Assembly: GCA_050084515.1 (NCBI GenBank)
Contig: CM114271.1
Coordinates: 25,482,001-25,546,000, forward strand
Reading direction: 5' to 3'
Length of the DNA stretch: 64,000 bases
Origin: Blasia pusilla
Taxonomy: Eukaryota; Marchantiophyta; Marchantiopsida; Blasiales
The position numbers and the translations under genes are program-made. This document shows, piece after piece, positions 13,230 to 25,890 of the stretch (within the stretch, counting starts at the first letter, position 1; each line of letters opens with the position of its first letter). The notes beneath the pieces were generated by a model that saw only the letters and a list, made by a program, of their open reading frames with translations, searched no databases and was not told where the DNA came from.

Positions 13230-14993
13230 AGGTACAAATGTCTACCCCAATACTCTTCTCATGTGCTTTATTTTACCCATTTCATCGTACTCAAAGCTCC
13301 AACCTCTCCCCTGCCTCCCTCCCACCCTTCCTGGATTCCGCTTTCTTTCTTCTTCACTTACTTATTTCTTCAACTGTAGATCTCTATCTTTCTCTGTCCT
13401 CTTCAACTGCTCATCTCTTCCGTTCTGTCTTCCTCAGCTGCGCACCTAGGTCGTCATCTATATTCTTCACCTGCTAGCATCGTTCGTCCGCAGCTTTTCC
13501 AAGCGCTCTCTGAGTCCTGAGGCGCTAAGTAGAGTACTATCTCTTCGTCCCACATCCCCAGTCCACCTCCAACACCGCTCTGCTCGCTACTCGGCAGTGC
13601 AAATGGTAGAATTCCTCACTCTTCAAGTCTGTACGAGGGAGATCCTGCCTACGATTTCTCGATCAACCGGAAGAATTCCCCAATCCCCACGACACTGATG
13701 CCGTCTACCGTTTCTAGATGCATGCGGGAATGATGACGTTGACATTGGAAGGCTTTGGAGATGTGGAGCTATGATACACACCATTGCTAGGGGAGACGCA
13801 CACTCTGGTGATGAGAGACCGAAGATTCCTTGTCCTACTCTGGTGATGAGAGACCGACACTTCCTTGTCCTGCTTGGTGGCGTTCTGGCAGCCACGCTCC
13901 ATTTACATTCAAAGGACCTTGAAGGTCGGTCTCTAAAAATAGCAGCTCGACACCGCTAGCCTCTGGTCCACACCATTCACTTTCTTCCTTTCTTCACCTA
14001 TTCCACAATGTTGTAATCGTGGTAGGGGCCGACGATTCGCCTGTCCTTACCTTCGTCCAAGAAGTGTTCCCAATTCATAGGTCTCCCGGGCCTGTGCCAG
14101 CTAACCAGGCGAGTTCAGCTACAATATAATCGGACGAATCTGGACTTCATTTGACATCTCCCGGGTGAGAAAACAGGATGAATTCGGAGGAGATGGCAGT
14201 GCATAGTTTATCTATGACGCAGACCGTTATGGCATTCCCAGCCGGGAGCAGAAGCCACACCAGGAATATCTCAAGGGGAGCATACGTTGTTTATTGCAGG
14301 GGACACTAGATAAGAAGTGGAAGGGAGTTCTGTGCTTTCGATTGAGTGTTGCAAATGCAAGGGAGCACAAGACTTGCCATCCTGTCGACAAATAGTTTAT
14401 GATCGCGGTGAACACCACAGGTTTTTTTCTTGTGAGCATTTTCCTGTCCTCGCTGCTCATCATTGAGCGGCAAAGTTTTGGGGGTCATGCGTGGAAATTT
14501 TCAGTAACAGGCAGATCGGCAAAATGTAGAAACCGTGAACTCACGACATTGAGACTTCTACCCGTGTCACTTCAGTTTCCCTTCCCACAATCGGACTCCC
14601 ACCCTTCTCGATCACTTGCTGCCTTTTTCAAGAATGCATGTCGTCGTCCTCCTCAACAACCTTCTTCCATCTTTCCCATGGTGCATCACAAACTCGGGCA
14701 TCGCCATAGATACAAATCTTTTCTTCCCTGTGTTATAGTACTATGCCATCCAGCACGCGTGTAGTAAGAACTGGGATCGATTGCATGCGCCACTAGGAAC
14801 TGAGCTTGGTGGGATGCGCATCTATGCCAACCGCACTAAGTTATTTCCAAGTCAGGTTTTAAGAACCTCTTCGCGTCAACCTTGTTCAACTTTAATTGTG
14901 GAGTTTTCTTTTTATTTCTTAGCTAGCTAATATCATATTCTAGAAGTGCCAAATCACTCGGTGTCGATACGGTGCGCACTTTAGGCAAGGTTT
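13230..14993. other. Intergenic region between the ABC and DsbA-like genes
   Basis: Both flanking genes are on the minus strand, so this must hold the ABC gene 5-prime UTR and promoter and the 3-prime UTR of the DsbA-like gene. No further gene was recognised. A 35-bp tandem duplication lies at 13802-13871. The stretch 13260-13480, read on the plus strand, is pyrimidine-rich. Confidence 0.6.
13802..13871. repeat. 35-bp tandem duplication
   Basis: Two copies of a unit that starts ACTCTGGTGATGAGAGACCG and ends TTCCTTGTCCT lie head to tail at 13802-13836 and 13837-13871, with only a few differences. The location is upstream of the ABC transporter gene. Confidence 0.92.
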
Positions 14994-17605
14994 CTAATCG
15001 TTATTGATTTCATGAAAGCCTCGTACGAAGGTCTCTGGAGGTTGAGCACCAGAAAGTTGTAAGCGGCCATTGATCTGCAGTGAGACAACTCCGTCATCAA
15101 ATTTCACAGTCTAAGCATCGTAATAGCCAAAAAAGCAGCTTGCAAATGTGAAAAAGACTTGCCGAGGAGAAACATACGCCTCGAAAAGCAGGAAAGCCAA
15201 CACTTACAGTGAAGTTTGGTACTCCAGTTATTCCCTTCGCGTATTTGCGCATTTCCTCTTGCAGCTGATACAGGCACACGATAAGATCACTTTCGAATCC
15301 TCAACAAATCTGCAATCTACGGTGGGCTATTTATTGAACTGTCTACAGTTGTGCACATAGAACATTCTCAACCTGGGCTCTCTTCTCGTATGTCGAGCAT
15401 CATATTCACCTGCATTCACTCTTTATTGTGTGTACTGGAATATATTGCAAAAACAATGAACTAACCTCGTTCAGCCCAGCGGTTGGATCATCGAGAAGTT
15501 CTTGTGCACCCGTTACTCCCACCTTTTGTGCAGCGCTTAGAAGTACCTGCCTGAAATATTGGCACTTTTAACTGTGATTCTGATGTTTACAATCTAACTT
15601 CGTTGAACTAGGTAGACGCCATGGACCCGGACAATTGTGAAGCACTGCCTCGTGTAATGAGGAGGAATACTAAGTGCGCCAAATTTGTGAATCGGCTTAT
15701 AAATTTAGGGTATTCGAGTCACTAAGAAGACCTTCCCGCCACAGTTATCAGAAAGAGCACTCATCTTTAGGAGGGGAAAGCCCAAGCCGAGCAGCAGCAG
15801 CGTGTATATAGGACTCCAATTAACATACCTATAGCAAGAACTCACCTGTCACCAATATATTTCTCTTCTGTGAAATAGTTGATCATGAGCTCGCCAACTA
15901 GCTCATTCTGCTTGTCAAGTCCTTGGCGCCCAGCCAGCTGGATCAACCGATGGCTATCAAGCGTGTTTCCACTGCATAGATCAAGGAAACGCAACAATTA
16001 TTGGTTCACACATCCCAAGAATACTACTTGTTCGTGAATCCTCATCTGCCAATAGGAACCCTTGCGAGCATTGAGAGACCACCATGAGACTTGCCGCAGA
16101 GCACGTATTTTGGATTTTGTGCCGCCCAGACCTTGTGGAAGGGCTGCACAAAATTCCAACATCCTGAACGAAAGGACATAAGAAGAGGAGTGAAAAGCAG
16201 CTTACGTTTCGCCACCAAGCGAGTATTGCACTCCCAGATCTGCGAACAACTGTAAGAACAATTTCTGAATGAGTTCGATTATACTAGAAAATCCGCATAC
16301 ATCTAGGGAAGTAGGCGCCCAAACTATGTTGCAGTCAGTTTCAGACAAACCATGAATACTTATGACCTTGTTGATTGAGATCACACATACCTTTGACATG
16401 CGATCCAGCATCGGCTTCATACGTGCTTCACCAAATTTTTCTTTATAGTACTGCAACTTATTCACTCCTTCATTTGGCGCACTGGGGTTCAACATATAAG
16501 GGTGCCATTTGACCTGAACTCGGACCGTTAAAGTCAATAAAGAGTATGAAGTACAAAAATTCTAATAACATCCATGTCTCCTTCCTCGGACCCTAAAGCA
16601 TTTGCCATTTTTCTTGTGTAGAAGAGGTGATTTTTGCCAGAAATTAAAACAGGACTTTGAATACGTTGCTCAAAACACAACCCAGATCGATCGTTTTTCC
16701 CGTCATGAGAATCTTCCAAAAAATATATTGCTAGGAGCCACGACCAAGCCGCCCTCGAACCCAGACAATAGAATTGATTAAATAAAGCACTCTGATTGTG
16801 AAGGTACCACGGTGGCTCCTAATTCTTCCGGAATTGTTTAGTGTTCTATGGTCCGACTTGCCAAGTCGCCACGGAATTGTTCAGATAAGCAGCCGACGTC
16901 AAGCTAATGCAGAGAATAGGATTGCTTAAATACACCACTCTAATGGGATATTTTAAATGTACCATTTTCATTGTAAGGTAAGAACATGGCTCCTAATTCT
17001 GCCGGGATTGTTTCACGTTCTATGTTCCTACTCACTAAGTCGCAATGGAATTCTTCGAACAAGCAGCCGACGCCAAGCTAATGCAGACGATAGGATTGCT
17101 CAAATACATCACTCTAATTGTAAAGTTACCAACGTGGCTCCTACTTCCGGAATTGTTTCGTCTTCTATGTTCCGACTTACTAAGTCGCCATGGAATTGTT
17201 CAGATGATCAGCTAAGCTAATTGAGACAATAGGATTGTTTAAATAAACCATTCTAATTGCAACGTATGAACATGGCTCCTAATTCTTCCCGTATTGTTTC
17301 ATGTTCTATGTTCCTACTCACTAAGTCGACATGCAATTCTTCAAACAAGCAGCCGACACCAAGCTAATGCAGACAATGGGATTGTTCAAATCTACCACTC
17401 TAATTGTTAAGGTACCAACATGGCTCCTAGTACTCAACATGGCTCACAACTTGAAACCTGGACTGGCGGTTCAGAGAACAAGTACCTCAAAGTCATAGAA
17501 ATCTTTGCAAGACTCCATTGCCTTCTCCAGATACTTTTTCCCAATGAAGCACCATGGACAAACTGTGTCTGAGACAATATCGATCCGTATAACCTTTTTG
17601 CCCAT
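14994..17605 (-). CDS. DsbA/FrnE-like thiol oxidoreductase, 7 exons, 211 aa
   Basis: Cytosolic-type DSBA-family protein with a thioredoxin fold. Exons on the minus strand: 17605-17486, 16513-16391, 16249-16206, 15971-15846, 15550-15466, 15264-15208, 15074-14994. All introns are GT-AG and the 636-nt frame ends in TAG. The N-terminal strand IDIVSDTVCPWC carries the redox pair Cys16-Pro-Trp-Cys19. WHPYMLNP, the helical insert with GNTLDSHRLIQLAG, DDPTAGL and the cis-proline loop TGVPNF (Pro182) follow in the order usual for FrnE-like proteins. The length matches the family, about 210-220 aa. There is no signal peptide. The ATG was chosen because it directly precedes the first conserved strand. 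Members act as thiol-disulfide oxidoreductases or isomerases; the plant substrate is not known to me. Intron 1 holds a minisatellite. Confidence 0.93.
16775..17436. repeat. Higher-order minisatellite in intron 1 of the DsbA-like gene
   Basis: About four and a half units, each containing GGCTCCTAATTCTTCC, TTCTATG, CTAAGTCG, AAGCTAATGCAGA and AATAGGATTG. The GGCTCCT anchors are at 16814, 16988, 17136, 17274 and 17422, giving spacings of 174, 148, 138 and 148 bp. Units 1 and 3 share CCGACTT and GAATTGTTCAGAT. Units 2 and 4 share CCTACTCACTAAGTCG and AATTCTTC-AACAAGCAGC. The array therefore alternates A-B-A-B, with a dimer period near 290-320 bp. Confidence 0.9.
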
Positions 17606-20222
17606 CGTCACCTCCTCGCCTAGAAACGTCAGGCAATTATCCAGTCAGAGCTTCAATACACAGTTATCACCTCACCGCACATTTATTATCAATCAGGCTT
17701 CAGCGGCATTCTTCCTATCTGACCCATTCCTCGGCCGCAATCTATCGGATTCTCGAGTCATGTAGATACATCGGACAACCTTTCATCCCCAGGCTGACTT
17801 TCAGGGTTAACAACTACATCCCATCGCTCCACCAATTATCGACCTCCAATCTATCTTTACTCCCTGCATGGCTATGCACCCAGGACACGCACGCACACAC
17901 CTGCCAAGACTCCAAGCGCGACATTACCTTGACAACCGCCCGCTCACTGCCACAGGAGAAACTCTTCCGCTAGTTCTTCCTTTCAAACAATCACACTGGC
18001 AACCACATCTCGCGCGATGTCGGGATATCGGGGAGAAACTGCGCGATTTCCTCTCACTAGAATCGTACGCGTATCCATAGCCAACATGAGAGCCTACTGC
18101 ACGACCGACGATCCTTCCCTTGCAGCTTCCAACTAGCTTTCGCAAATCTGCGAATTTGACTCTACACTTTCTTTTCAAGCTCCATCGCAGATTCGCTCCT
18201 CTTCCTTCGCTCCAAGCATTGAGTCCACTTTTGCTTCCATTTCTTCCGACGTTTCTTTTCTTTTTCAACCCTTTCTAGAAGGAACTAGCGGCCAGTCATA
18301 GTCATTTAGAAACTACTAGTAAGATGTTTGAAGAGTTTTTGTTACTGTATAACCCTTGAAGGGTTATATACTAACAAGTATGAGGCCCTAAGCCGTGTAG
18401 AAAAATATTGTTGCTGGATTGGAATAGGCGGCGAGAATTAGAGTGAACATAGGCAGATTAGAATCATGGGTATGCTATGGTACTCAAATAAAGTGGTGTA
18501 TTTTGATAGTGGGGTACCATATGTAATTGGTTTATTATTAACAAGAACAGATTAATAGGCAGGACAAAGTCACATGAAGTCAAAGGTAAAAATAATGTTG
18601 TTTAAAGTTTAGTAGGAAGTTCACTATTGAGTTATATATAATGTTATGAGTGAAAGGGAGTTAGATGCATAGTAAAAATGCAACGAAGAGATGATCATAT
18701 GTAGGGGTAAATGTGGGTGCGAACATTTTGGTGTGCACTTTATACTCTAGGTTGAAATTTTTAGAGATGCAAATGAAGTGATGGCATTAAGTGGGGTAGG
18801 ATGAAATCATCTATATGTGAGAGTGCTGCAAATTGTGTGTTTGTTCTAAGGTTGTGGGGCATACATCGAAAGTCAGGTACTAGGTACTGAAAACACCTAC
18901 TCAAGATCAGGTTAACTTAGCTACGGCACAAATAAAATGTACTACGACAGGAATTAAACATGTGGTTGGGATGGGACATGTAATAAGTATAAACATAAGC
19001 TGAAACAAAAACAAGAAGTAGTCATACAAATATTGAGACATAGTGAAACAAGGTGTAGCGAAGTAGATATATAAAAATTTTGGCAGTATACAAGTAACTA
19101 ACAAGTATGAGACAATGAGACTCCATGTTGAAAATTTTTAGAAATGCAAATACACAAGTCGATACGATGTGCACTAAAGTATAAAAATCTGTAATCTACA
19201 ATAGATTGTTCATATCCAAAAGTGCCTGGAGGGCCGAAAGCTCAGCAACAACAGTTGCATTATCGGGGCAGTTATCCAGAATGTATTTGCCTAAGCTAAG
19301 AACCCGGACAGAAATGGCACTGAGTTGTTCATTGAGCTTTCCAACCATAGTGATTGCATCATACTCAATCTGGTCGAGATATCCCAACACATCAACCAAT
19401 GCCTTGTAGCGCACTTCAGACTAAGTCAATTGAGATTTCGCAGAGTCAATAGCCTGGAGTGTTGCATCAAAAATATGAAGTGGAATGCCTGGGACACGAC
19501 TCATATATACCAACATAGTGTCGGTAACTATTCCCACGTGCATCAACTGCTCCTTTCATCTTCTTGTTTTGGTGCCTGTGGATAGAAGTGGTGGTAGTTT
19601 TCAACGATGTACAGTAATCGCTAATTGTCGAGTGGGCAACCTACGTCCATTTCTCCACATTACAATCTAAGCATAGAATATAACTATAATTGCTGATGAA
19701 GTATAGGAAACATTATGAAGCAGTGAAAGAATGTAAAAAACGTAAATGCAGATACAAATAGTAAAAAGTGGCGACAATAGATTATATGGTGAATTGATAG
19801 AGTAAGAATGGTGGTGTTGTATCAATTGTGGAGGATATAATCACAATGCACATACACTCTTAGTATATTATTGTCATTAAGAAGTGTTCATGAGATGGAA
19901 AAACTTGTATTACAGCACAAAACTGCGACAACCCATAAGCAGGGAACAGTAAGAGACAAAATTGTACTTTTAGATGGAGTCTTAGTCGACAAAATTTAAA
20001 CTGACTTAGGCTTGAGTCTTCATAACGCAAGTGATCTAACGTAAAATGCTAGGTCGGTATAAGTCAATGACACAACAAAGTGTGGTATTGTTGTTGTTGT
20101 GGCAACAACTTCTGTGTATTCGCATTATGGGTTGCTCCGCCATTAAAGCAAGAAACTTGACAAGGCATTAAAAAATAGGCAAAGCAATAAGTACATGAGA
20201 AAATAAGGAGAAGAAGATAAAG
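17606..20222. other. Upstream region of the DsbA-like gene, then unassigned AT-rich DNA
   Basis: 17606 to about 18300 should contain the promoter and 5-prime UTR of the minus-strand DsbA-like gene. Beyond that the DNA is AT-rich. A perfect-stem palindrome TATAACCCTTGAAGGGTTATA lies near 18347-18368. A short minus-strand open frame at 19196-19414 (72 codons, no recognised family) may be part of the Helitron zone. No gene is supported. Confidence 0.5.
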
Positions 20223-21041
20223 TGTCGCGACCCTCATAACCAAACAAACAGCAAGCAAATGTCAAGCGAAACATCAAAACTTTAGTGGGCTCACACTACG
20301 ATGATTGCGCTTTGGAGAGGTCTCTTGGAAAAGTCCAAGAGACAAAACGCACATTAGAGTTTGTGCGTTTTATGCATTTAAGGTCGCGATCAGAAAACCG
20401 CGACCAAACGTGAACCAAGACTTGAGATGAGTTGAATCTAGGAAGATTGGTTTCCAAAGAGGTGAGAACCAGATTTGGAACGCGACTAGCGTTTGGGGAT
20501 TTAGTCCCAAGATGCATTTGGGACAAGTAAGGTGGCATTGGAAATCTTATGCAAAGATAATTGCAACCCACCAAATATCTTAGAGAACGCTTAAGTAGAG
20601 GTTCAGATATTTTCCGAAAACAACGGTAAGAGGAGTTTGGTTGAGGGCCAAAATGAGGGGCCCAAGTGTCTTTCCCCAAAGTTAGGGGGAGGGCGGAGAT
20701 GCCCATAAGTACTAGTAAAGGGGAGTGTCTCCAAGTATTCTTGGAACCCAAACCCCACTTTAAGCGCCAAGCGGTATCTCAAGGGCACGGGATAGAACGG
20801 GAGTTTGGCATTGGAACTCGAAACCTTGTAAGACTTGCCTGTATTATAAACTGCGAAACTAGGAAGATTGATCTTGATGAGAGGCCGAGTCGAGAACTCT
20901 AAAAGTTAGAATGATGATTGATCCAGACCCGACTAACGTGAGTGTGTGTTTGGGTGCAAATCAGCATTGAGAGTCTATCCTACTAAACGCACGCTTCGGC
21001 AAAACTAAAGATTTACGTTTAAGGAGAGTATACGTACGACA
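20223..21041 (+). mobile_element. Solo LTR of family B with perfect 5-bp target duplication
   Basis: Begins TGTCGCGACC and ends GTACGACA. It is flanked directly by TAAAG at 20218-20222 and TAAAG at 21042-21046. The 819-bp sequence aligns in order with the copy at 38118-39128 (shared AAACCAAACAA, GCGCTTTGGAGAGG, GGAAAAGTCCAAGAGAC and CCAAGACTTGAGATGAGTTG) and, reversed, with 60290-61292. No internal retrotransposon region is attached, so it is a solo LTR, probably left by LTR-LTR recombination. It lies just beyond the conserved tail block of the minus-strand Helitron. Confidence 0.93.
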
Positions 21042-21276
21042 TAAAGTGTAATACATTGTGGATTACAAAGCAGTGATACTTGGACTCTGGTGATTTAAGT
21101 ACACTTGCGCTTTTTTGGAGATTATGGGAGTGGATGTCCATCATAGGAGGGGCTATTACTTTGGAAATGGACAGAGCTAGATCCAGTGGGAGGATGACCC
21201 TCAGAGTTGAATGCGTCGTCAGGATTGTGGATGGCTTGAGAAGTGTTGTGTTGATTGGCATTTGGTAACTCTGAGA

Positions 21277-21516
21277 TTATCCCTCTTCTTTAGTTGTCTT
21301 AAAGTGAGAAAATAGGTGTGATGCCTTAGCAGAGATTAGGTCCACCAGGATATTAAGAGGGAGCTTCATGATAACTCTCAACTCTTGAAATTGATCAAGA
21401 TTTACTCCACCTGTAAGCCGTGTAAAATGGGCAGTTGTCTGTTGCCTTGTGAGTTCCAACTCATTGAACGGAACCCCTTTGTGAACCATGACCTCCTTCT
21501 GGATACATGATTGCAC
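21277..21516 (-). pseudogene. Conserved tail block of Helitron protein (minus copy)
   Basis: The translation contains IQKEVMVHKGVPFNELELT, RQQTTAHFTRL, LRVIMKLP and VDLISAKASHLF. It parallels 40800-41000 on the plus strand (IQKEALELKGIQFNEQNLT, KAQTTKELAP, ELRHIF, IDLTSAQAM). Conservation between two otherwise decayed copies suggests a real coding segment downstream of the helicase. The family of this block is not recognised. Confidence 0.65.
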
Positions 21517-22129
21517 GAAGAATGCAAATAGAAATTAGATGTAGTATAACACAGAAAAGACAAGAACAAAAAATGTAATTGGTAAAACAATAAGTGTAGG
21601 GAATTATCCGTAGCAAGTGGCTATTTTTTGAGTTCTCTGAAGGACGCCACCTAGGCTTTCCTCAGGATAATAAGTCGGCTCATTTTTCGGCTTGAGATAT
21701 CGCCACCATTGTAGGATTGATCTAAGCCTAAGCTATTAGCATACCTCAACTGCGCATCAGTTGGAGGAACCACTTAGGGGCGGTTTTCGTGAGGTAGATC
21801 GGGCATATCATTTAAAATCATCTCGAAAAATTCAACGTAGGACCTTGGTACCTAAGAGCACTGTAGTCAATAATAGAGCATAACATTTGTAATATCTAAG
21901 AGCAAAATTTGCTATGCACAAACTTGAGTAGCTTGTTGACCTCGTTGGTCATCCCGATTCGGTACTGGTTTTGTTGTGTTTAGAGCATGCTCGTGCTTTG
22001 ATCCATCTCCAGTTGCCATACTAGTGTAAAATTTCGGTTGGACATAGTCAATTAATAAAGTGAATGCAAATATACTATGTTTGAGTGAACACATGAAAAT
22101 TTGAAGAGCATAGGGACCCTAAAATGCAC

Positions 22130-23330
22130 AATTGAGATGTATTCTTAACCCTAGAGAGCATACCATATACGAGGCCAGGTGCAAAAGCCAATTTTTATTA
22201 CCAACAAGCATCTCCCATCAATTGTAAGGCCTTGACTTTTATGGCCAGTCCTAGCGTAGCCAAGGACGATAGGAAATGTCTTCTTATGGTATTTCTAGTT
22301 TGGACCAAAGCGCAAGGTTAAGAAGTTTGTGCGCGTGACACTGATGATCTTGCTATTGGAATGTAGCTTGACAACAATAGCTACAATCTGGTCGGCAACA
22401 TAAATGCATTCAATAACAGTGACAAAGGCATCGTTGACTGCCTTATTAGTGATGTCAATACTTGAAGTTAATCGCACCTTGCAGCCAAGGGCTAGATAGT
22501 GAATTTGATGGAAATTGTTGTCCTCAAGCCATTGATGAAATTGTGGTATCACTGGGTGCATCACAAGAAACATGCATAGGAAAATTTTCAGCACAACCAT
22601 TGTCTTCTTAGTGCAATCAAGTTGAAAAGTTGCACATCGGGACGATGAGAACAAATGATCTGTGTATCCTCATGTACAAAGTCAATAGCACTCTTTTCAT
22701 CCACAAAGCAGTGGGCCAGATGTAAGTTTATTTCATCTTGGCTCGGTCTTGTAACCCTAACGCGTAACAAAAAATTGAGGAATGAAGGGTCACCACTATG
22801 CCTTCTTTCTATCGATTTTTGATATTTAGTCATAGCATCGTAAAAAGGTGAGGATGAGATGTGACATAGTAAGCAAAGTTAAGATGATTTATGATGACAC
22901 ACTAAGGGGAGTTGAGAAAGATCACCCACCAATGTAAGGAGTTTCTCTGAAAAGGGATTCAAGTTTGGCTATGAAGATACTTAATGTAACCTCTTAACAA
23001 CAATTTCCCATAAACAGGGTGTGAGCATAGAACACTCGTCTATAACTACAACCTTGGATGTCTTAAGCCGGATGTACTGATCAGAGGTAGTGTGCATAGA
23101 TGGGAGATACCCCTTAATCGGTATAGCAAAGGAAGAGTGAACAATAACGACACTAACATGCAAGCGTACAGCATCAATAGTTGTGGTGGCAGTGAAGAGT
23201 GAGTTGACAAAAATAGAAGTCCAATATTTTTGCATGAAATGCATAAAGAATGTCTTACCATGCTGACTTGTCAACATGATGAGACCGGATCTGAGAGTTT
23301 AAATGACGTGAAGAAGACTTACTTGCTGTG
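22130..23330 (-). pseudogene. Helitron PIF1-like helicase remnant (minus copy)
   Basis: Broken frames show superfamily 1B helicase features in order: a Walker B segment VVVIDECSML near 23010-23060, CSHRPDVQLFN near 22625-22660, HYLALGCKVRLT near 22460-22500, and TGHKSQGLTI near 22220-22260, followed by a decayed YALSRV-like end. The same sequence of blocks occurs in the plus copy at 37.7-40.0 kb. The Walker A region is not clearly retained. Numerous stops make it non-functional. Confidence 0.75.
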
Positions 23331-23789
23331 AATTGAGGGGACTGGTAGATGTAGCAACCTGGGAGGGATAGTCTACTCTGATAGAACCTATAGTCTGGTT
23401 GATCTGTGAAGAACACATTTTAGAGGAAATTTGTAACTGCAGTTGTGAGCGAATCAAGTCTAAAGCTTTGGATATGCTTTCCCTTGCATGAACTTCAACC
23501 CATATATTGGCGATTGCGTGCTCTCTGATCTCATCTACAATTTATGATTAGTCTGTAAGTATACCACAAAATATACACTCATCGAGATAAGACACTAAAC
23601 AAGTTTGCCTCAGACCTGAAAGAAACATTTTGCAATAAGGTAGTGTAGAAGAATTCATTCCATTGGTGCAAGGGATTAAATTATGTGAACTAGACTAGAC
23701 GATCAAGTTAATTTGTAGATGAGGCTACCAAGCAAGTCGTGGCCGAGAAATAAAATGCCTTACTAATTTTGCTATGTGTTTAAAGAATC

Positions 23790-25442
23790 TCATAGCATGA
23801 CCATAGCTGAAGAAAAAAAGGTTAATGTAGATAGGGAATCTGGCTGATGATAATACAATATTGTTGGGTGTATGCAAAGAACTGTAGTATTTTTATAAAG
23901 ATGAGTTCTCCTATGCACAGGGCTAGAATCAATATACTCAACAGACGGGGATCTAGATATAATAGGAATCTTGAGAGATGTGAGTGTTGCTTCTGTGGAT
24001 GACACAGTTCTATTTAGTACAAGTCCAGATATCAATTTTAGTCTAACTTCATTTATGACTTCAAGCCCTAAACACCTAATCCGCTGCGAGCTGATACGGC
24101 CCAATTCTTGGCCGTATCAAGAATTTGGGACTTAGATAGTATATAATTACTAAAGAAGGTTTTTAGTCTCGTGTGAAACAAGACTGCGCTCTTGACTGGA
24201 GCGTCCCTCCACCAGAAGTTAGGATTAAACCTTTGTACTAAAGGCTCGATGTCGCTGATCTCTTGCCATCTTGTGTTAGATACTTTGTCAGAGACAAGGG
24301 TAAGGAACATATTAGGCATCCCCCATTTAGCGATCATGGTTTTCCATTCTCTTAGGTGACGACGATGCTACGATGGCCTTTCTAGCATGTGGGCACTGAA
24401 ACTATACCTAGAAAGCCATGAATAAATTTCTTCGTTCAACATATCAATGTTATTGGGTTTTAGTTGCTCAACCTCTTTATTGAGGATACATCTGTAGCTT
24501 GAAGATGTTAAGCTAATAGATTGTTGCAATTGATGCATGATGAGTATATGTGGTTTATAAAGTGTGAAAACAGTGAACAACTCTCTAACTTGGTTGCGCA
24601 TATAGTCAATAAAGGATGACTAAACTGTGAAGTATCCCCTCATGTAGTTAAAAAGGAATGGAAAGATCCTTGTTTCAATGGTGAGACGAAAATCTGGTGA
24701 GATCCCATACCGGTCACTAAGAAAGTGATTCCTTGATTGGGCAGCATCTCTGAAAAACACACTTCTATTGTGGAAGATATCATAAGATTTACGCCTTTTC
24801 ATCGACAAGGAGTACTTGACATCTTGAAGAACATTAAGTTCTGCGCTATACGGGTCGGCTACCATACTATGAGTAAGCTGACCTTTATTTTATGATGCCT
24901 TAAGTATGGCCCTCAACTAAGGATGAAGGTAGAACTACAAGACCACATTGAGGATGAGGAAGTTCAATCAATGGCATATATTGTAGATATAGCTCGCTTA
25001 CCTACATATTAACCAATAGAACTTTTTTGACCTACCTGTAAATGAGGTTAGGTTGTAAAGGGGTTGCATCACAGGCGTTCCAGGATATCAATGGGCAATC
25101 GATAAGGGATTCTACCCGAAAAAGACTCTATGAAAGCCAATGTACTAAGCTTCAATACCCAACCTAGAATCAACAAGAGAGAGCATCTAAAGGTGTAAGG
25201 GATTTATTTCTAACACATCTCAAATATACGCTCGTGTCATATAAACATTACATTCAGTGCTCCCGCCGCTTGTTGCACAATGGTACGTGGCAAATGTAAA
25301 AGCAACCACGCGTTGGAATGATGTAGTTGATCATGTATCCATTACACAAGGCATACGGAGGGTAAATATGTGAGGTAATGATTGTCATCCCTGAATGCGC
25401 GGAATGGTAACATACATACCCACAACAGCTGGAACACTTCAT
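23790..25442 (-). pseudogene. Helitron Rep-region remnant lacking the catalytic core (minus copy)
   Basis: Blocks shared with the plus copy occur in the same order: PPYALCNGYMINYIIP (25254-25442), LNVLQDVKYSL with RLTIETRIFPFLF (24620-24865), TVFTLYKPHILIMHQLQQS (24368-24601), KWGMPNMFLTLVSD with WWRDAPVKSAVLFHTRL (24068-24337), and RTVSSTEATLTSLKIPI (23790-24104). About 550 bp that carry the HUH and two-tyrosine motifs in the plus copy (about 35815-36366) are absent here. The copy therefore could not encode an active Rep even before the stops accumulated. Confidence 0.75.
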
Positions 25443-25487
25443 TTGGTTAATTAGTGATATTTTACATTTTTGGCAAATATCTCAACC

Positions 25488-25890
25488 TCTGCTTAAGCAT
25501 TTTATGAGATCTTTGGTGCATTGAAATCACCTTTTCCTAAGCTTTCCAACGCCATCTTACATATCCCAAACACATCTTGAGACTAAACATCATGGTCCAA
25601 AATAAAGTCAAAATCCCCAAACACTAGTTGCGTTCCAAATCTTGTTCTCACCTCTTTGGCAACCAACCTTCCTAGACTCAACTCATCTCAAGTCTTTGTT
25701 CACATTTGGTCCAGGTTTCCTAGTTGCAACCATAAACTCATGAAACACAAAAACTCTATTGCGTGTTTCGTCTCTTGGAATTTTCCAACAGACCCCTCCA
25801 AATCGCAATCCTCGCAGCGTAAACCCACTAAAGTTTTGATGTTTCGATTGGCGTTTGTTTGGTGTTCGTTTGGTTATGAGGGTCGTGACA
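25488..25890 (-). repeat. Truncated LTR family B fragment
   Basis: Matches the right part of the 60290-61292 copy in the same orientation: TAAGCTTTCCAACGC, CAACTCATCTCAAGTCTT, TTTGGTCCAGGTTTCCTAGT, and the terminal TATGAGGGTCGTGACA ending at 25890. The other end is missing, starting near 25488, so no target duplication can be tested. Confidence 0.88.

Noticed and set aside
18347-18368. Near-perfect palindrome as a possible Helitron end for the minus copy
   Set aside because: No CTRR followed by T lies at the right distance on the minus strand, and no similarity to the hairpin at 41461.
19196-19414. Minus-strand 72-codon frame with protein-like composition
   Set aside because: No recognised family and no matching block in the plus Helitron, so it is not listed as a gene.
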